A stretch of DNA of 64,000 nucleotides from Dokdonella_A sp937902695 (lineage in GTDB: Bacteria > Pseudomonadota > Gammaproteobacteria > Xanthomonadales > Rhodanobacteraceae), in contig JBEHYO010000002.1 in assembly GCA_048498135.1 (NCBI GenBank), positions 1 through 64,000 of the forward strand, read 5' to 3'. The notes under the pieces were generated by a model. It had not been told where the DNA came from, ran no database searches, and was given only the letters and a program-made list of their open reading frames with translations. Made by a program: the position numbers and the translations under genes. Positions 42,994 to 51,327 of the stretch are shown piece by piece; the stretch's first letter is position 1; each line of letters begins with the position of its first letter.

Positions 42994-43482
42994 TCAGCGC
43001 CGCCGCTTCAGGACCGAGAACGATCCGTCCGACTCGAGGTACATCGCACGCGCATCGCTCACGCGCTCGATGCCGGCGTCGCGCAGCTTCGCCATGACTT
43101 CGGCATCCGTCAAATGCTCGCTGCGCATCGCCGACCTGACGAGACGGCCGTTGCGGATGAGGCATATCGGCGGCGGATCGGACAGCCAGCGGAACGCTGC
43201 AAAGTGAAACGCGAGATAGTTGAGCAGGTAGTTCCACGCAACCAGCGTCGCAATCAGCGTCAGTGCATCGACGACGCCGTCGTGCTGGCCGATCATGCCG
43301 TTCTGTGCCGCATCGCCGAGCAGAACGATGAGAAGGATGTCCGATATCCCGGCCGAGCCGGTATCGCGCCGCAGGACGAAGCGCAGCACGAGGAAGAGGA
43401 ACCAGTAGAGCACGGTCCCGCGCAGCACGATTTCGAGGATCGAAGCGGTCGGTGCGAAAACGTCGTGGAAGTCTAGCGCCAC
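42994..43482 (-). CDS. DUF421 (YetF-like) membrane protein
   Basis: The roughly 162-residue protein has three N-terminal hydrophobic segments (about 12-80: ILEIVLRGTVLYWFLFLVLR, then GISDILLIVLLGDAAQNGMI, then LTLIATLVAWNYLLNYLAFH). A soluble C-terminal domain follows (PPPICLIRNGRLVRSAMRSE, DAEVMAKLRDAGI, MYLESDGSFSVLKR). This is the YetF/DUF421 architecture, of unknown function and often in stress regulons. GTG 43482 with GAGG seven bases upstream fits better than the ATG 24 codons earlier. Confidence 0.85.
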   Translation of the reverse strand: MALDFHDVFAPTASILEIVLRGTVLYWFLFLVLRFVLRRDTGSAGISDILLIVLLGDAAQNGMIGQHDGVVDALTLIATLVAWNYLLNYLAFHFAAFRWLSDPPPICLIRNGRLVRSAMRSEHLTDAEVMAKLRDAGIERVSDARAMYLESDGSFSVLKRRR

Positions 43483-43817
43483 CGTGTGACCTCGCCGGAA
43501 CGCACGGGTCCGCGCGAACAGCCCGTGGCCGGGCCCTGACCGTATTGTGCGCAAGTCCTCGCGTTGTTTCGAGCGGACAGAGCGGTTCGGTTCTTGCCGC
43601 GAATGCGTTGCTCAGTATGAGCGCCGACGTGTTCGAAACTGTCGGTGGTAGGGCTCTCCGCGGTCCGGGCGGTCGCGTCGATCGAAACCTGCCGGCCGGG
43701 CCGGAATCCCGCGCAGACGCGGGGCTCCTGGTCCGGCTCCCAGACTTCTGGCCGATGCCCGCGAACGAGCCGCGGCGCACGCTCCGCGCGTTGCCTGCAC
43801 TTTGCGAGGACGCGTCC

Positions 43818-45872
43818 ATGAGCCAGAAGCCAGACATCACGCGCCGCCAGTTCCTGGCGGAGGCGGCCGCGATCGGTGCCGCCCTTGCGTTCGGTCGCGG
43901 GTGCGCGCACGTGCCAGGCGTCGCGCGCGCGGAGCGGCGCGATATTTTCGCGCAGGGCGTCGCGTCCGGCGATCCGGCGCCGGACAGCGTGATCCTCTGG
44001 ACGCGTCGCGTGCCCGATGCGGGCGCCTCGGCGCATCACCTCGCGGTCGAAGTCGCCCGCGACCCGGGGTTCGCGGATATTGTCGCGCGCGGCGACATGG
44101 GCGTAACGGCGGCGACGGACTGGACCTGCCGCTTCCTCGCCGCCGGCCTCGCGCCGTCTCAGGAATACTGGTATCGCTTCATCGACGAAGCGGGGCACAT
44201 GAGTCGCGTGGGCCGCACGCTGACCGCTCCCCTGGACACCGACGGGCGGCCCGTGCGCTTCGCGTTCGTGAGTTGCCAGGACGTGACGCAGGGCGCATGC
44301 AACGCGTACCGGCGCATGATCCACGAGGACAAAAAGCGCGCCCGCGACGAGCAGCTCGGATTCGTGCTGCATCTCGGCGATTTCTTCTACGAGGTCGTCT
44401 GGTATCCCGAGGACAGCCCAAACGGCCACAAGCGCGCGCGGCGCCTGCGCGATGTCGTGCGCTATCCGAACGGCGAGAAGATGCGCGATTTTCATCTGCC
44501 GACCGATCTCGAGGATTACCGCACGGCCTATCGCAGCTACCTGCTCGACGAGGATCTCCAGGATGCACGTGCGCGGTTTCCGTTCGTTGCGATGTGGGAC
44601 AACCACGAGTTCTCGTGGCGCGGCTATCAGAGCCAGCAGTTCTTCGACAATGCGCCGCGGCCCGCGCAGCGCATCAAGCTGGCGGCGAGCCAGGCGTGGT
44701 ACGAGTATCAGCCGGCGCGCATCGTGAAGCCGGGCGCGGGCGACGTCTTCGAGCCGCCGCATGTCGACAACGTAGCGCTGACCACGCTCGATGCGCGCGG
44801 CGTCGGACAGGAGCCGAACAACCTGATCGCGATCCATGCGTTGCGCGTGCACCGCGCGTTCCGCTTCGGCCGCAACGTCGAGATGATCCTGACCGACAAT
44901 CGCTCGTACATGTCGCCGCCGGTCGACGCCCCCGCGTTTTCGCCCGACAGCGCGCCCTACATGACCGACGAGGCGGCGAACGACATCGTCGATCGCGGCC
45001 GCGAGTACGCGGGCGGGCACGCACCGGCGACGATTCGTTTCGCCGGCAAGGAGGTCGCGAATCCGGCCGTCGACGCGCCGCCGCAGGCGTATCTCGGTTT
45101 CGAGCAGATGGCGTGGTTCAAGGAGCGCCTGACGCGATCCACGGCGCCGTGGAAGATCTGGGGTCATTCGTTCGGCACGATGACGTGGCGCGTGGATCCG
45201 CAGAACCTGCCTCCTCCGCTTCGCGCGCAGTGGCCGGGCGAGGGCTACGCGGTGCTCAATGCGGGCTTCGCGGTCGAGCATGCCGAGATCTTCGACCTCG
45301 TGCGCGAGCAGGGCATCACGGGGCTTGCGATCGTCGCCGGCGACAAGCATTCGTTCTGGGCGGGCTATCCGTGCAAGGCGTTGCCGCCGCAGGCGTTCGA
45401 GCCGGTCGGTGTCGAGTTCATCACGGGGTCGATCTCGGCGCCGGGTCTTGCCGAGGTCACCGAGACCGTCGTCGCGAAGGACCACCCGCTGCGTGCGCTC
45501 TATCTCCACGACCGGCCGGATGGCGCGATGCAATGCGCGCTCAACATGACCGTGCTGCATGGCGTGCGCGCCGCGCTGACGCTGAAGGAAACCGGCGATG
45601 CCGCCCGCGCACGCGCGGCGCGTAACCCCGATGTCTCGCCGAATATCCGCTTCGCCGATTTCGGCGGACACGGTTATGCGACCGTGCGCGTGTCGGCCGA
45701 CGAGCTCGAAACCGAGTTCGTCTGCATTCCGCGCCCGATGGAGCGCGACACCGCCGCCGACGGCGGCCCGCTCGTGTATCGCGCGGTGCATCGCGTCCGG
45801 CTATGGCAGGCGGGCGAGCGGCCGGAGCTGCAGCAGGAGATCGTCGAGGGCGACGCCGGACTCGCGATCTGA
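43818..45872 (+). CDS. phoD: Tat-exported PhoD-family alkaline phosphatase/phosphodiesterase
   Basis: The 684-residue protein starts MSQKPDITRRQFLAEAAAIG, a Tat signal. A PhoD N-terminal domain (about 35-135; GVASGDPAPDSVILWTR) precedes the metallophosphatase domain: FVSCQD at about 152, LHLGDFFYEVVW at about 185, WDNHEFSWRG at about 258, and VAGDKHSFWAGY at about 510. These carry the metal ligands. PhoD enzymes release phosphate from mono- and diesters in the periplasm. AGGAC precedes the ATG. No pho box was searched for reliably. Confidence 0.9.
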   Translation: MSQKPDITRRQFLAEAAAIGAALAFGRGCAHVPGVARAERRDIFAQGVASGDPAPDSVILWTRRVPDAGASAHHLAVEVARDPGFADIVARGDMGVTAATDWTCRFLAAGLAPSQEYWYRFIDEAGHMSRVGRTLTAPLDTDGRPVRFAFVSCQDVTQGACNAYRRMIHEDKKRARDEQLGFVLHLGDFFYEVVWYPEDSPNGHKRARRLRDVVRYPNGEKMRDFHLPTDLEDYRTAYRSYLLDEDLQDARARFPFVAMWDNHEFSWRGYQSQQFFDNAPRPAQRIKLAASQAWYEYQPARIVKPGAGDVFEPPHVDNVALTTLDARGVGQEPNNLIAIHALRVHRAFRFGRNVEMILTDNRSYMSPPVDAPAFSPDSAPYMTDEAANDIVDRGREYAGGHAPATIRFAGKEVANPAVDAPPQAYLGFEQMAWFKERLTRSTAPWKIWGHSFGTMTWRVDPQNLPPPLRAQWPGEGYAVLNAGFAVEHAEIFDLVREQGITGLAIVAGDKHSFWAGYPCKALPPQAFEPVGVEFITGSISAPGLAEVTETVVAKDHPLRALYLHDRPDGAMQCALNMTVLHGVRAALTLKETGDAARARAARNPDVSPNIRFADFGGHGYATVRVSADELETEFVCIPRPMERDTAADGGPLVYRAVHRVRLWQAGERPELQQEIVEGDAGLAI

Positions 45873-46083
45873 TCCAGCGCCGTTAGCGGCGAGGTTTCAG
45901 GCCGCTGTCGGCCGTCGCAATTCCGCCGCGGACCACGCGCAACCTCGGCCGGGCAAGGCGAGCGCCTTCCATGGTTCGCGATCCCGGCGGCCCGCCGTGG
46001 CGTCTGCATCGGCCGCGCCTGCGGCATCCGCGCAAGCCGCCGACGTCCCGCGAGGCGCGCTCGACCGGCGGCGTCGGAAGGGG

Positions 46084-46878
46084 TCAGGCCGCTTGTGCTT
46101 CGCGCAGCGAAGCCTGGACGCCGTCCCACAGCGCGATCCGCGCGGCGACCGCTTCGATGGCCGCGTGCACGACGATGTCGCGGCGAACCGGATCGTCCTT
46201 GACGGCGCGCTCGATGATACGGTGCGCCATCGGCCCGTGCGAATCGCCATCGACCTCGATGTGGCGCTTCAGGTAGAAGACGAACATCGGCGCCTGGCGC
46301 TCGGCGATGTTCCAGCGTTCCAGCAGCGCGGTGAACATGCGCGGGATCACGTTCTCGCGGCCGTGGAAGAAACTCGCCATCACGGCGAGCGTGGGTTCGT
46401 GCGCCGCGGTGCGGAGCGTCTGGTTCACGAACGTGCGCACGTGCGCCGGCGCACCGACCGCATGGAGCGCGTCGCCGGCGTCGATGCCGTTCGCGACCAG
46501 CTGCAGGAAATGCTCGGAGTGCGTGGTATCGGCGCCGACCTCGCGCATCGCCGCGAGATAGAGATCGAGGTGGCTGGTCGGCTCGCCGTCGGGGCCGATG
46601 TCGCTTTCCTCGCCCAGCACGATCTCGTTGATCAGGCGCGCGGCGGTGTTGTCGCGACGCGGCGTCCACGGCAGGTCGACCGACGTCAGGTCACGCTGCA
46701 GCCGCTTCAGCAGGCTCATGAAATCCCACACGGCGAACACGTGCGCGCCCATGAAGCGGCGCAGATCGACCAGGTTGGCGAGGCTTTCGAACACCGCATG
46801 CTGCTCCAGCTGGCGGCGCAGGTCGGCGAGTCGCGCGAGGTCCTTGCGGGCCCGAATCGCCTTGATGGCTTGGCTCAT
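46084..46878 (-). CDS. DUF3050 protein (haem-oxygenase-like fold)
   Basis: The 264-residue, mostly helical protein contains LADLRRQLEQHAVFESLANL and RRFMGAHVFAVWDFMSLLKR, the DUF3050 hallmark. INEIVLGEESDIGPDG, a long middle part and FYLKRHIEVDGDSHGPMAHR follow. Conserved histidines and acids suggest a di-iron or haem-oxygenase-like site. Its function is not established. It is downstream of guaD in the same direction, 72 bp apart. Confidence 0.82.
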   Translation of the reverse strand: MSQAIKAIRARKDLARLADLRRQLEQHAVFESLANLVDLRRFMGAHVFAVWDFMSLLKRLQRDLTSVDLPWTPRRDNTAARLINEIVLGEESDIGPDGEPTSHLDLYLAAMREVGADTTHSEHFLQLVANGIDAGDALHAVGAPAHVRTFVNQTLRTAAHEPTLAVMASFFHGRENVIPRMFTALLERWNIAERQAPMFVFYLKRHIEVDGDSHGPMAHRIIERAVKDDPVRRDIVVHAAIEAVAARIALWDGVQASLREAQAA

Positions 46879-46950
46879 GGTCGCGAATGGTCCGAGGTCG
46901 AGACCTGCTTCTTACGGCAAAGCAGGCGCCCTGCGGACATCGCGCGTGCT

Positions 46951-48282
46951 TCACGCGTCGTGCCGCGCGGGACGCGTGTAAGCGAGTTGGCCCGCCACGT
47001 ACGTGGCGAGCACGGCGCGGTCGTCGCCGAGCGTCATCTGGATGAAAAGCGCGTCGTCGAGGTCGTTGCAGTAGCCCATGCGGTATTCGATGATCGGCGT
47101 CGACTTGAGATCGAGCACGACGAGATCGGCCTCCATGCCGGGCGCGATGCTGCCGATCGTGTCTTCGAGGTAGAGCGAGTGCGCCGAGCCGCGCGTCGCG
47201 AGGTAGAACGCGTGGCCCGACGAGAGCGGATTGCCGTTGAGCTGCGCGGCCTTGTATGCCTCGTTGAGCGTCTGCAGCATCGAGAATGACGTGCCGGCGC
47301 CAAGATCGGTGCCGAGGCCGATGCGAACCGGCCGCCCGGCCTTCTTCGCGTTCCTGAGGTTGAAGCAGCCGCTGCCGAGGAAGAAATTGGACGTCGGGCA
47401 GTGCGCGATCGCGGTGCCGGTGTCGTGGCAGCGCCGCAGCTCGTCTTCGGTCAGCCAGATGCCGTGGCCGTAGATCGCGCGCTTGCCGAGCTGCCCGAAG
47501 TGGTCGTAGATGTCGAGGTAGCCCTTGCGCTCGGGATAGAGTGCCCTGGCCCACGCAACCTCGCCGCGATTCTCGGCGACGTGCGATTGCAGGTACGTGC
47601 CGGGATGCTCGTTCCAGACCGCGCCGGCCATTTCCATCTGCTCGGGCGAGCTCGTCGGCGCGAAGCGCGGCGTCACGCAGTAGAGGTGGCGGCCCTTGCC
47701 GTGCCACGTGCCGATCAGCGCCTTCGTCTCGTCGTAGCCCTTCTTCGGCGTATCGGTCAGCGCGCCGGGCGCGTTGCGATCCATCATGACCTTGCCGGCG
47801 ATCATGCGCGTGCCGAGCGCTGCGGATTCCTCGAAGAAGGCATCGACCGACTGCGGATGCACCGTGCAGAAGACCGCCGCCGTGGTCGTGCCCGCGCGAA
47901 GACATTCTTTCAGGAATACGCGTGCGACGTCGCGGGCGTGCGCCTTGTCGGCGAACTGCTGCTCGGCGCTGAACGTGTATTCGTCGAGCCAGTCGATCAG
48001 CTGCTCGCCGTAGGCGCCGATGATCTGCGTCTGCGCATAGTGGACGTGGCAGTCGATGAAGCCCGCCATCGTCAGCGTGTCCTTGCCGAGATGCCGGACC
48101 GTCGTGTCGGGCGGCAGGGCGTCGCGCACTGCATTCGCGGCACCGAAATGCGTGACCTTGCCGTCCTTCATCGCGACGATCGCGTCGGACTCGTAGCGCA
48201 TCGTGCGCTCGAGCCCTTCGAGGAACGCATCGCCCGTATACGTCAGGACGGGGCCGCGAATCGCCGTCGTCGCACTCGCCAT
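46951..48282 (-). CDS. guaD: Guanine deaminase
   Basis: The 443-residue amidohydrolase converts guanine to xanthine and ammonia. It has the metal motif GFIDCHVHYAQTQIIGAYGE (about 75-94), the histidine site LQSHVAENRGEVAW (about 233), the YGHGIWLTEDELRRC segment and the metal aspartate in RIGLGTDLGAGTSFSMLQTL. PGMEADLVVLDL closes the fold. GGAGG five bases before ATG 48282 supports that start; ATG 48294 is an alternative. Confidence 0.93.
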   Translation of the reverse strand: MASATTAIRGPVLTYTGDAFLEGLERTMRYESDAIVAMKDGKVTHFGAANAVRDALPPDTTVRHLGKDTLTMAGFIDCHVHYAQTQIIGAYGEQLIDWLDEYTFSAEQQFADKAHARDVARVFLKECLRAGTTTAAVFCTVHPQSVDAFFEESAALGTRMIAGKVMMDRNAPGALTDTPKKGYDETKALIGTWHGKGRHLYCVTPRFAPTSSPEQMEMAGAVWNEHPGTYLQSHVAENRGEVAWARALYPERKGYLDIYDHFGQLGKRAIYGHGIWLTEDELRRCHDTGTAIAHCPTSNFFLGSGCFNLRNAKKAGRPVRIGLGTDLGAGTSFSMLQTLNEAYKAAQLNGNPLSSGHAFYLATRGSAHSLYLEDTIGSIAPGMEADLVVLDLKSTPIIEYRMGYCNDLDDALFIQMTLGDDRAVLATYVAGQLAYTRPARHDA

Positions 48283-48502
48283 GCGCTCCTCCATGGTCCT
48301 TCTCCGCCCGGAAGCTTGCCACTGCCGATCGCCGAAGGCACAACGGAGTTTTGGTCCGCGACGGCGCCGCGTCCCCGGCGCGCTGCACAGCGGGCCCGCG
48401 CACGGCCGTCACGGTGCGCGCACGGTATCGGCCAAGGAGTTCGCGTCGCGTTAAACGCCGATCAGAATGCCGTTTGCTTGCAAGGTAAACGTAGCCGGGA
48501 AT

Positions 48503-50050
48503 TCAGTCTTCATTCGAGCGTCGCCGTCGCGAGGCGCGAACGCCGAGCGCGGCGAGGCACGTGACGAGCAGCACCGCGCCCCATTGCGAAAGCGTCGGCA
48601 CCGGAATGCGCGCGTCGCCGTCGCCCGCGCTCGCGTCGAACTCGAACGCGCCGATGTCGGCCGTCGCGCCGACCACGCGCGCGAAGCCCGGCCCGCGCTG
48701 GTCGGACGGAAGGGCCGATGCGTTGTTGCCGGCGTCGATCGCGACGCTGTCGCGCCGGAGCGCATGCGTGCGCGTCGGGCCGCCGTTGTAGGCGAGCGGC
48801 TGCAGGCCCGCGTCGTCCGTTGCGAGCGTGTCGGACGGCACCGTGATCGGCGGCGCGGCCGGGCCGATCAGATTGTTCGCGCCGTCGAGTGCGAACGTGC
48901 GCGTTCCCGCGATCGCCGAGCCGTCGGCCGCGTGGTTGCCGGCGACGATCGTGCTTTCGAGCGATGCGCTCGCCGCGGTGAACAGGATGCCGCCGCCGGT
49001 CGGTGCGGTGTTGTCGGTGATCGTCGTGTTGCGCGCGTCCAGGTGCGCCGGAAAGCGCATGAACAGGCCGCCGCCGCCGGTGTGCGCGGCCGTGTTGCCC
49101 GAGATCGTGCTGTTGCGGATCAGGATGTCGTCGAATGTCGCGAGCCCGCCGCCGCGCTCGTAGGCGAAGTTCGAGTCGATCGTCGAGTCGATGACGAGCC
49201 CGCCGTGGATCGTGCAGATGCCGCCGCCGATCTCGTAATTCGTACGCGGTGGATTGAACTTGTGCCGCGCGATGTTGCCGGTGACCGTGCTGCCGACCAT
49301 GTCGATCTGATAGACGAACGCGGCGCCGCCGAACGCGGCCATGTCGGCATCGAGGTGCGCGCCGTAGGCGTCGTTGCCGGACAGCGTGCTGTCGGCCATC
49401 AGCAGCGAATACGCGTAGATCGCGCCGCCGTACGCGCCTTCGCCGCCCGCATAGCAGCCGCTGACCGCGCTGTGGTCGAGCGTCAGGTAGCCGGCCGACG
49501 CGATGCAGCCGCCGATCGCGATGTGAAACCGCGTCGCGCGGTGGTGGCCGTTGCGGACGGTGAGATTGCGGATCGTGAAGCTTCCGAAGCCGTAGTGCAG
49601 GAGCACGCGGTCGTAGCCGTTGCCGTCGATCGCGAGCGGGTGCGTCGACGGACCGACCAGCGTCGCGCTGTCGAGCCGCACGGCGATCGCGCCGGTCTCG
49701 AGCGTGATCGTGCTGCAGTCGAGCGCGCTGAGGTCGATCGTGTCGCCCGAAGCGCTGGCCGCGACGACCGCGCGCAGCGAACCCGCGCCATCGTCGTCGC
49801 AGTTGGTGACGGCGCGGACCGTCCCGGCCGGTGCGGCCTGCGCGTCCGCATTGCGGAGCGCATCGAGATGCCACGCGCGCAGTGCCGTCCGGAGCGGCGT
49901 GCCGTCCTCGCGCACGGCGTTGCCCTGGCCCTGCAGGTCGCCCGGCCGCAGCGTGGTCGCCGCGCGCAGCGGGACGGCCGCAAGCGCGAGCGCGGCCGCA
50001 AGCGGCCGCAGCACCGAGCCTGCGCGGCGGCGGTTGCGGGTCGTGCCCAT
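48503..50050 (-). CDS. Beta-helix surface protein with choice-of-anchor Q region and IPTL-CTERM tail
   Basis: The 515-residue protein begins MGTTRNRRRAGSVLRPLAAA with a signal peptide ending near PLRAA. Repeated strands such as IRNSTISGNTAAHTGGGGLF form a right-handed parallel beta helix. The RGPGFARVVGATADIGAFEF end is the mark of choice-of-anchor Q domains. The C-terminus is PVPTLSQWGAVLLVTCLAAL followed by an Arg-rich tail, matching IPTL-CTERM sorting signals (motif, transmembrane helix, basic residues). The protein is predicted to be processed and displayed outside the inner membrane. No exosortase-like gene is present here. Confidence 0.85.
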   Translation of the reverse strand: MGTTRNRRRAGSVLRPLAAALALAAVPLRAATTLRPGDLQGQGNAVREDGTPLRTALRAWHLDALRNADAQAAPAGTVRAVTNCDDDGAGSLRAVVAASASGDTIDLSALDCSTITLETGAIAVRLDSATLVGPSTHPLAIDGNGYDRVLLHYGFGSFTIRNLTVRNGHHRATRFHIAIGGCIASAGYLTLDHSAVSGCYAGGEGAYGGAIYAYSLLMADSTLSGNDAYGAHLDADMAAFGGAAFVYQIDMVGSTVTGNIARHKFNPPRTNYEIGGGICTIHGGLVIDSTIDSNFAYERGGGLATFDDILIRNSTISGNTAAHTGGGGLFMRFPAHLDARNTTITDNTAPTGGGILFTAASASLESTIVAGNHAADGSAIAGTRTFALDGANNLIGPAAPPITVPSDTLATDDAGLQPLAYNGGPTRTHALRRDSVAIDAGNNASALPSDQRGPGFARVVGATADIGAFEFDASAGDGDARIPVPTLSQWGAVLLVTCLAALGVRASRRRRSNED

Positions 50051-50261
50051 TGCGTGATGTCCGTCCTTTCTCCGGTCGTGCAAATCGCGACCCGCTCTTG
50101 AGATACGCAATGCCGGGCCGCCGTCCGCCACAACCGGGGAAATTGCCTGCCGCTTCGTCGCCGAAGCGGGTGAAGTCCGAATCCGAGCATACGCAGGGCG
50201 AACGGTCAATCGCGCGCAACACCCAGCGCGCATGGCTTGCGAGGCTGAACGGCGTCCCCAT

Positions 50262-51299
50262 ATGCCGGAGATGCTCGATCTGCAACCGATCTGGAACCCC
50301 GACAGCGGCCGCGAGCCGCAGCCCGCGGCCGACGCCGCAGCGCCGGACGAAACGGCCGCACTCGATGCGTATTCGCGCGTGGTCACCGGCGTTGCCGAGC
50401 GCGCCGCGCCCGGCGTCGTCGCGATCGCGATCGCCGAGCGCACCGACGAGCGCGGTCGCGCCGTGCCGGGCGGCGGCGGCTCCGGCTTCGTGTTCACGCC
50501 CGATGGCCTCGTGCTCACCAACGCGCACGTCGTCGCCGGTGGGCGCGGCATCGAAGTGTTGACCACGTCGGGCCTCCGGCTCGATGCCGACGTCCTCGGC
50601 GTCGATCCGCACACCGATATCGCGCTGCTCCGCGTCGCCGCGTCGCAACCGCTGCCCGTGCTCGAGCTCGGCTCGTCGCGGGGCATCCGCGTCGGCCAGC
50701 TCGTCGTCGCGATCGGAAATCCGTTCGGCTACGAATGCACGGTCACGGCGGGCGTCGTCAGCGCGCTCGGCCGAAGCCTGCGCGCGACGACGGGACGGCT
50801 GATCGAAGACGTCGTGCAGACCGATGCCGCGCTGAATCCCGGCAACTCCGGCGGCCCGCTGCTCGATTCGGCGGGCCGCGTCGCCGGCGTCAACACGGCG
50901 ATCATCGCGGCGGCGCAGGGCATCTGCTTCTCGGTGTCGATCGACATCGCGCGGCAGGTCGTGCCCGAGCTCATGCGCCACGGCCGCGTGCGCCGCGCAT
51001 CGCTCGGCATCAGCGGCCAGAACCTGCGCCTGCCGCGCCGGTATGTGCGCTATTTCGAGCTTTCGATCGAATCGGCCGTGCGCGTCATGGAGATCGCGAA
51101 GGGAAGTCCCGCCGACCAGGCCGGCGTGCAGGCGGGCGACATCCTGATCCGCTTCGGCGAGCACGACGTCGACGGCATCGACGCGCTGCACCGGATCCTC
51201 GGTGCCGACCGCATCGGCAGCGAAGCCGCGATCAGCGTGCTGCGCCGCGATCGCCGGCTCGAGCTTTCGCTGGTGCCGACGGAGCTCGCCGCCGGCTGA
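50262..51299 (+). CDS. Trypsin-like serine protease with PDZ domain, no signal peptide
   Basis: The roughly 345-residue protein has the HtrA/DegP fold with triad His89 (LVLTNAHVV), Asp119 (DPHTDIALL) and Ser196 (NPGNSGGPLL). A PDZ domain follows at about 255-340 (AKGSPADQAGVQAGDILIRF). The N-terminus (MPEMLDLQPIWNPDSGREPQ) is hydrophilic without a signal peptide or membrane helix, unlike DegP, DegQ and DegS. It may act in the cytoplasm. The start could be ATG 50262 or 50271. Confidence 0.88.
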   Translation: MPEMLDLQPIWNPDSGREPQPAADAAAPDETAALDAYSRVVTGVAERAAPGVVAIAIAERTDERGRAVPGGGGSGFVFTPDGLVLTNAHVVAGGRGIEVLTTSGLRLDADVLGVDPHTDIALLRVAASQPLPVLELGSSRGIRVGQLVVAIGNPFGYECTVTAGVVSALGRSLRATTGRLIEDVVQTDAALNPGNSGGPLLDSAGRVAGVNTAIIAAAQGICFSVSIDIARQVVPELMRHGRVRRASLGISGQNLRLPRRYVRYFELSIESAVRVMEIAKGSPADQAGVQAGDILIRFGEHDVDGIDALHRILGADRIGSEAAISVLRRDRRLELSLVPTELAAG

Positions 51300-51327
51300 T
51301 CGAAGCATTGCCGCATCGGCGCGCGGG

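Noticed and set aside
43473..45791. A 772-codon minus-strand frame opposite phoD
   Set aside because: Composition of an antisense shadow; PhoD motifs and Tat signal are clear on the plus strand.
45873..46083. A small gene between phoD and the DUF3050 gene
   Set aside because: Open frames here are short antisense extensions without a ribosome binding site.
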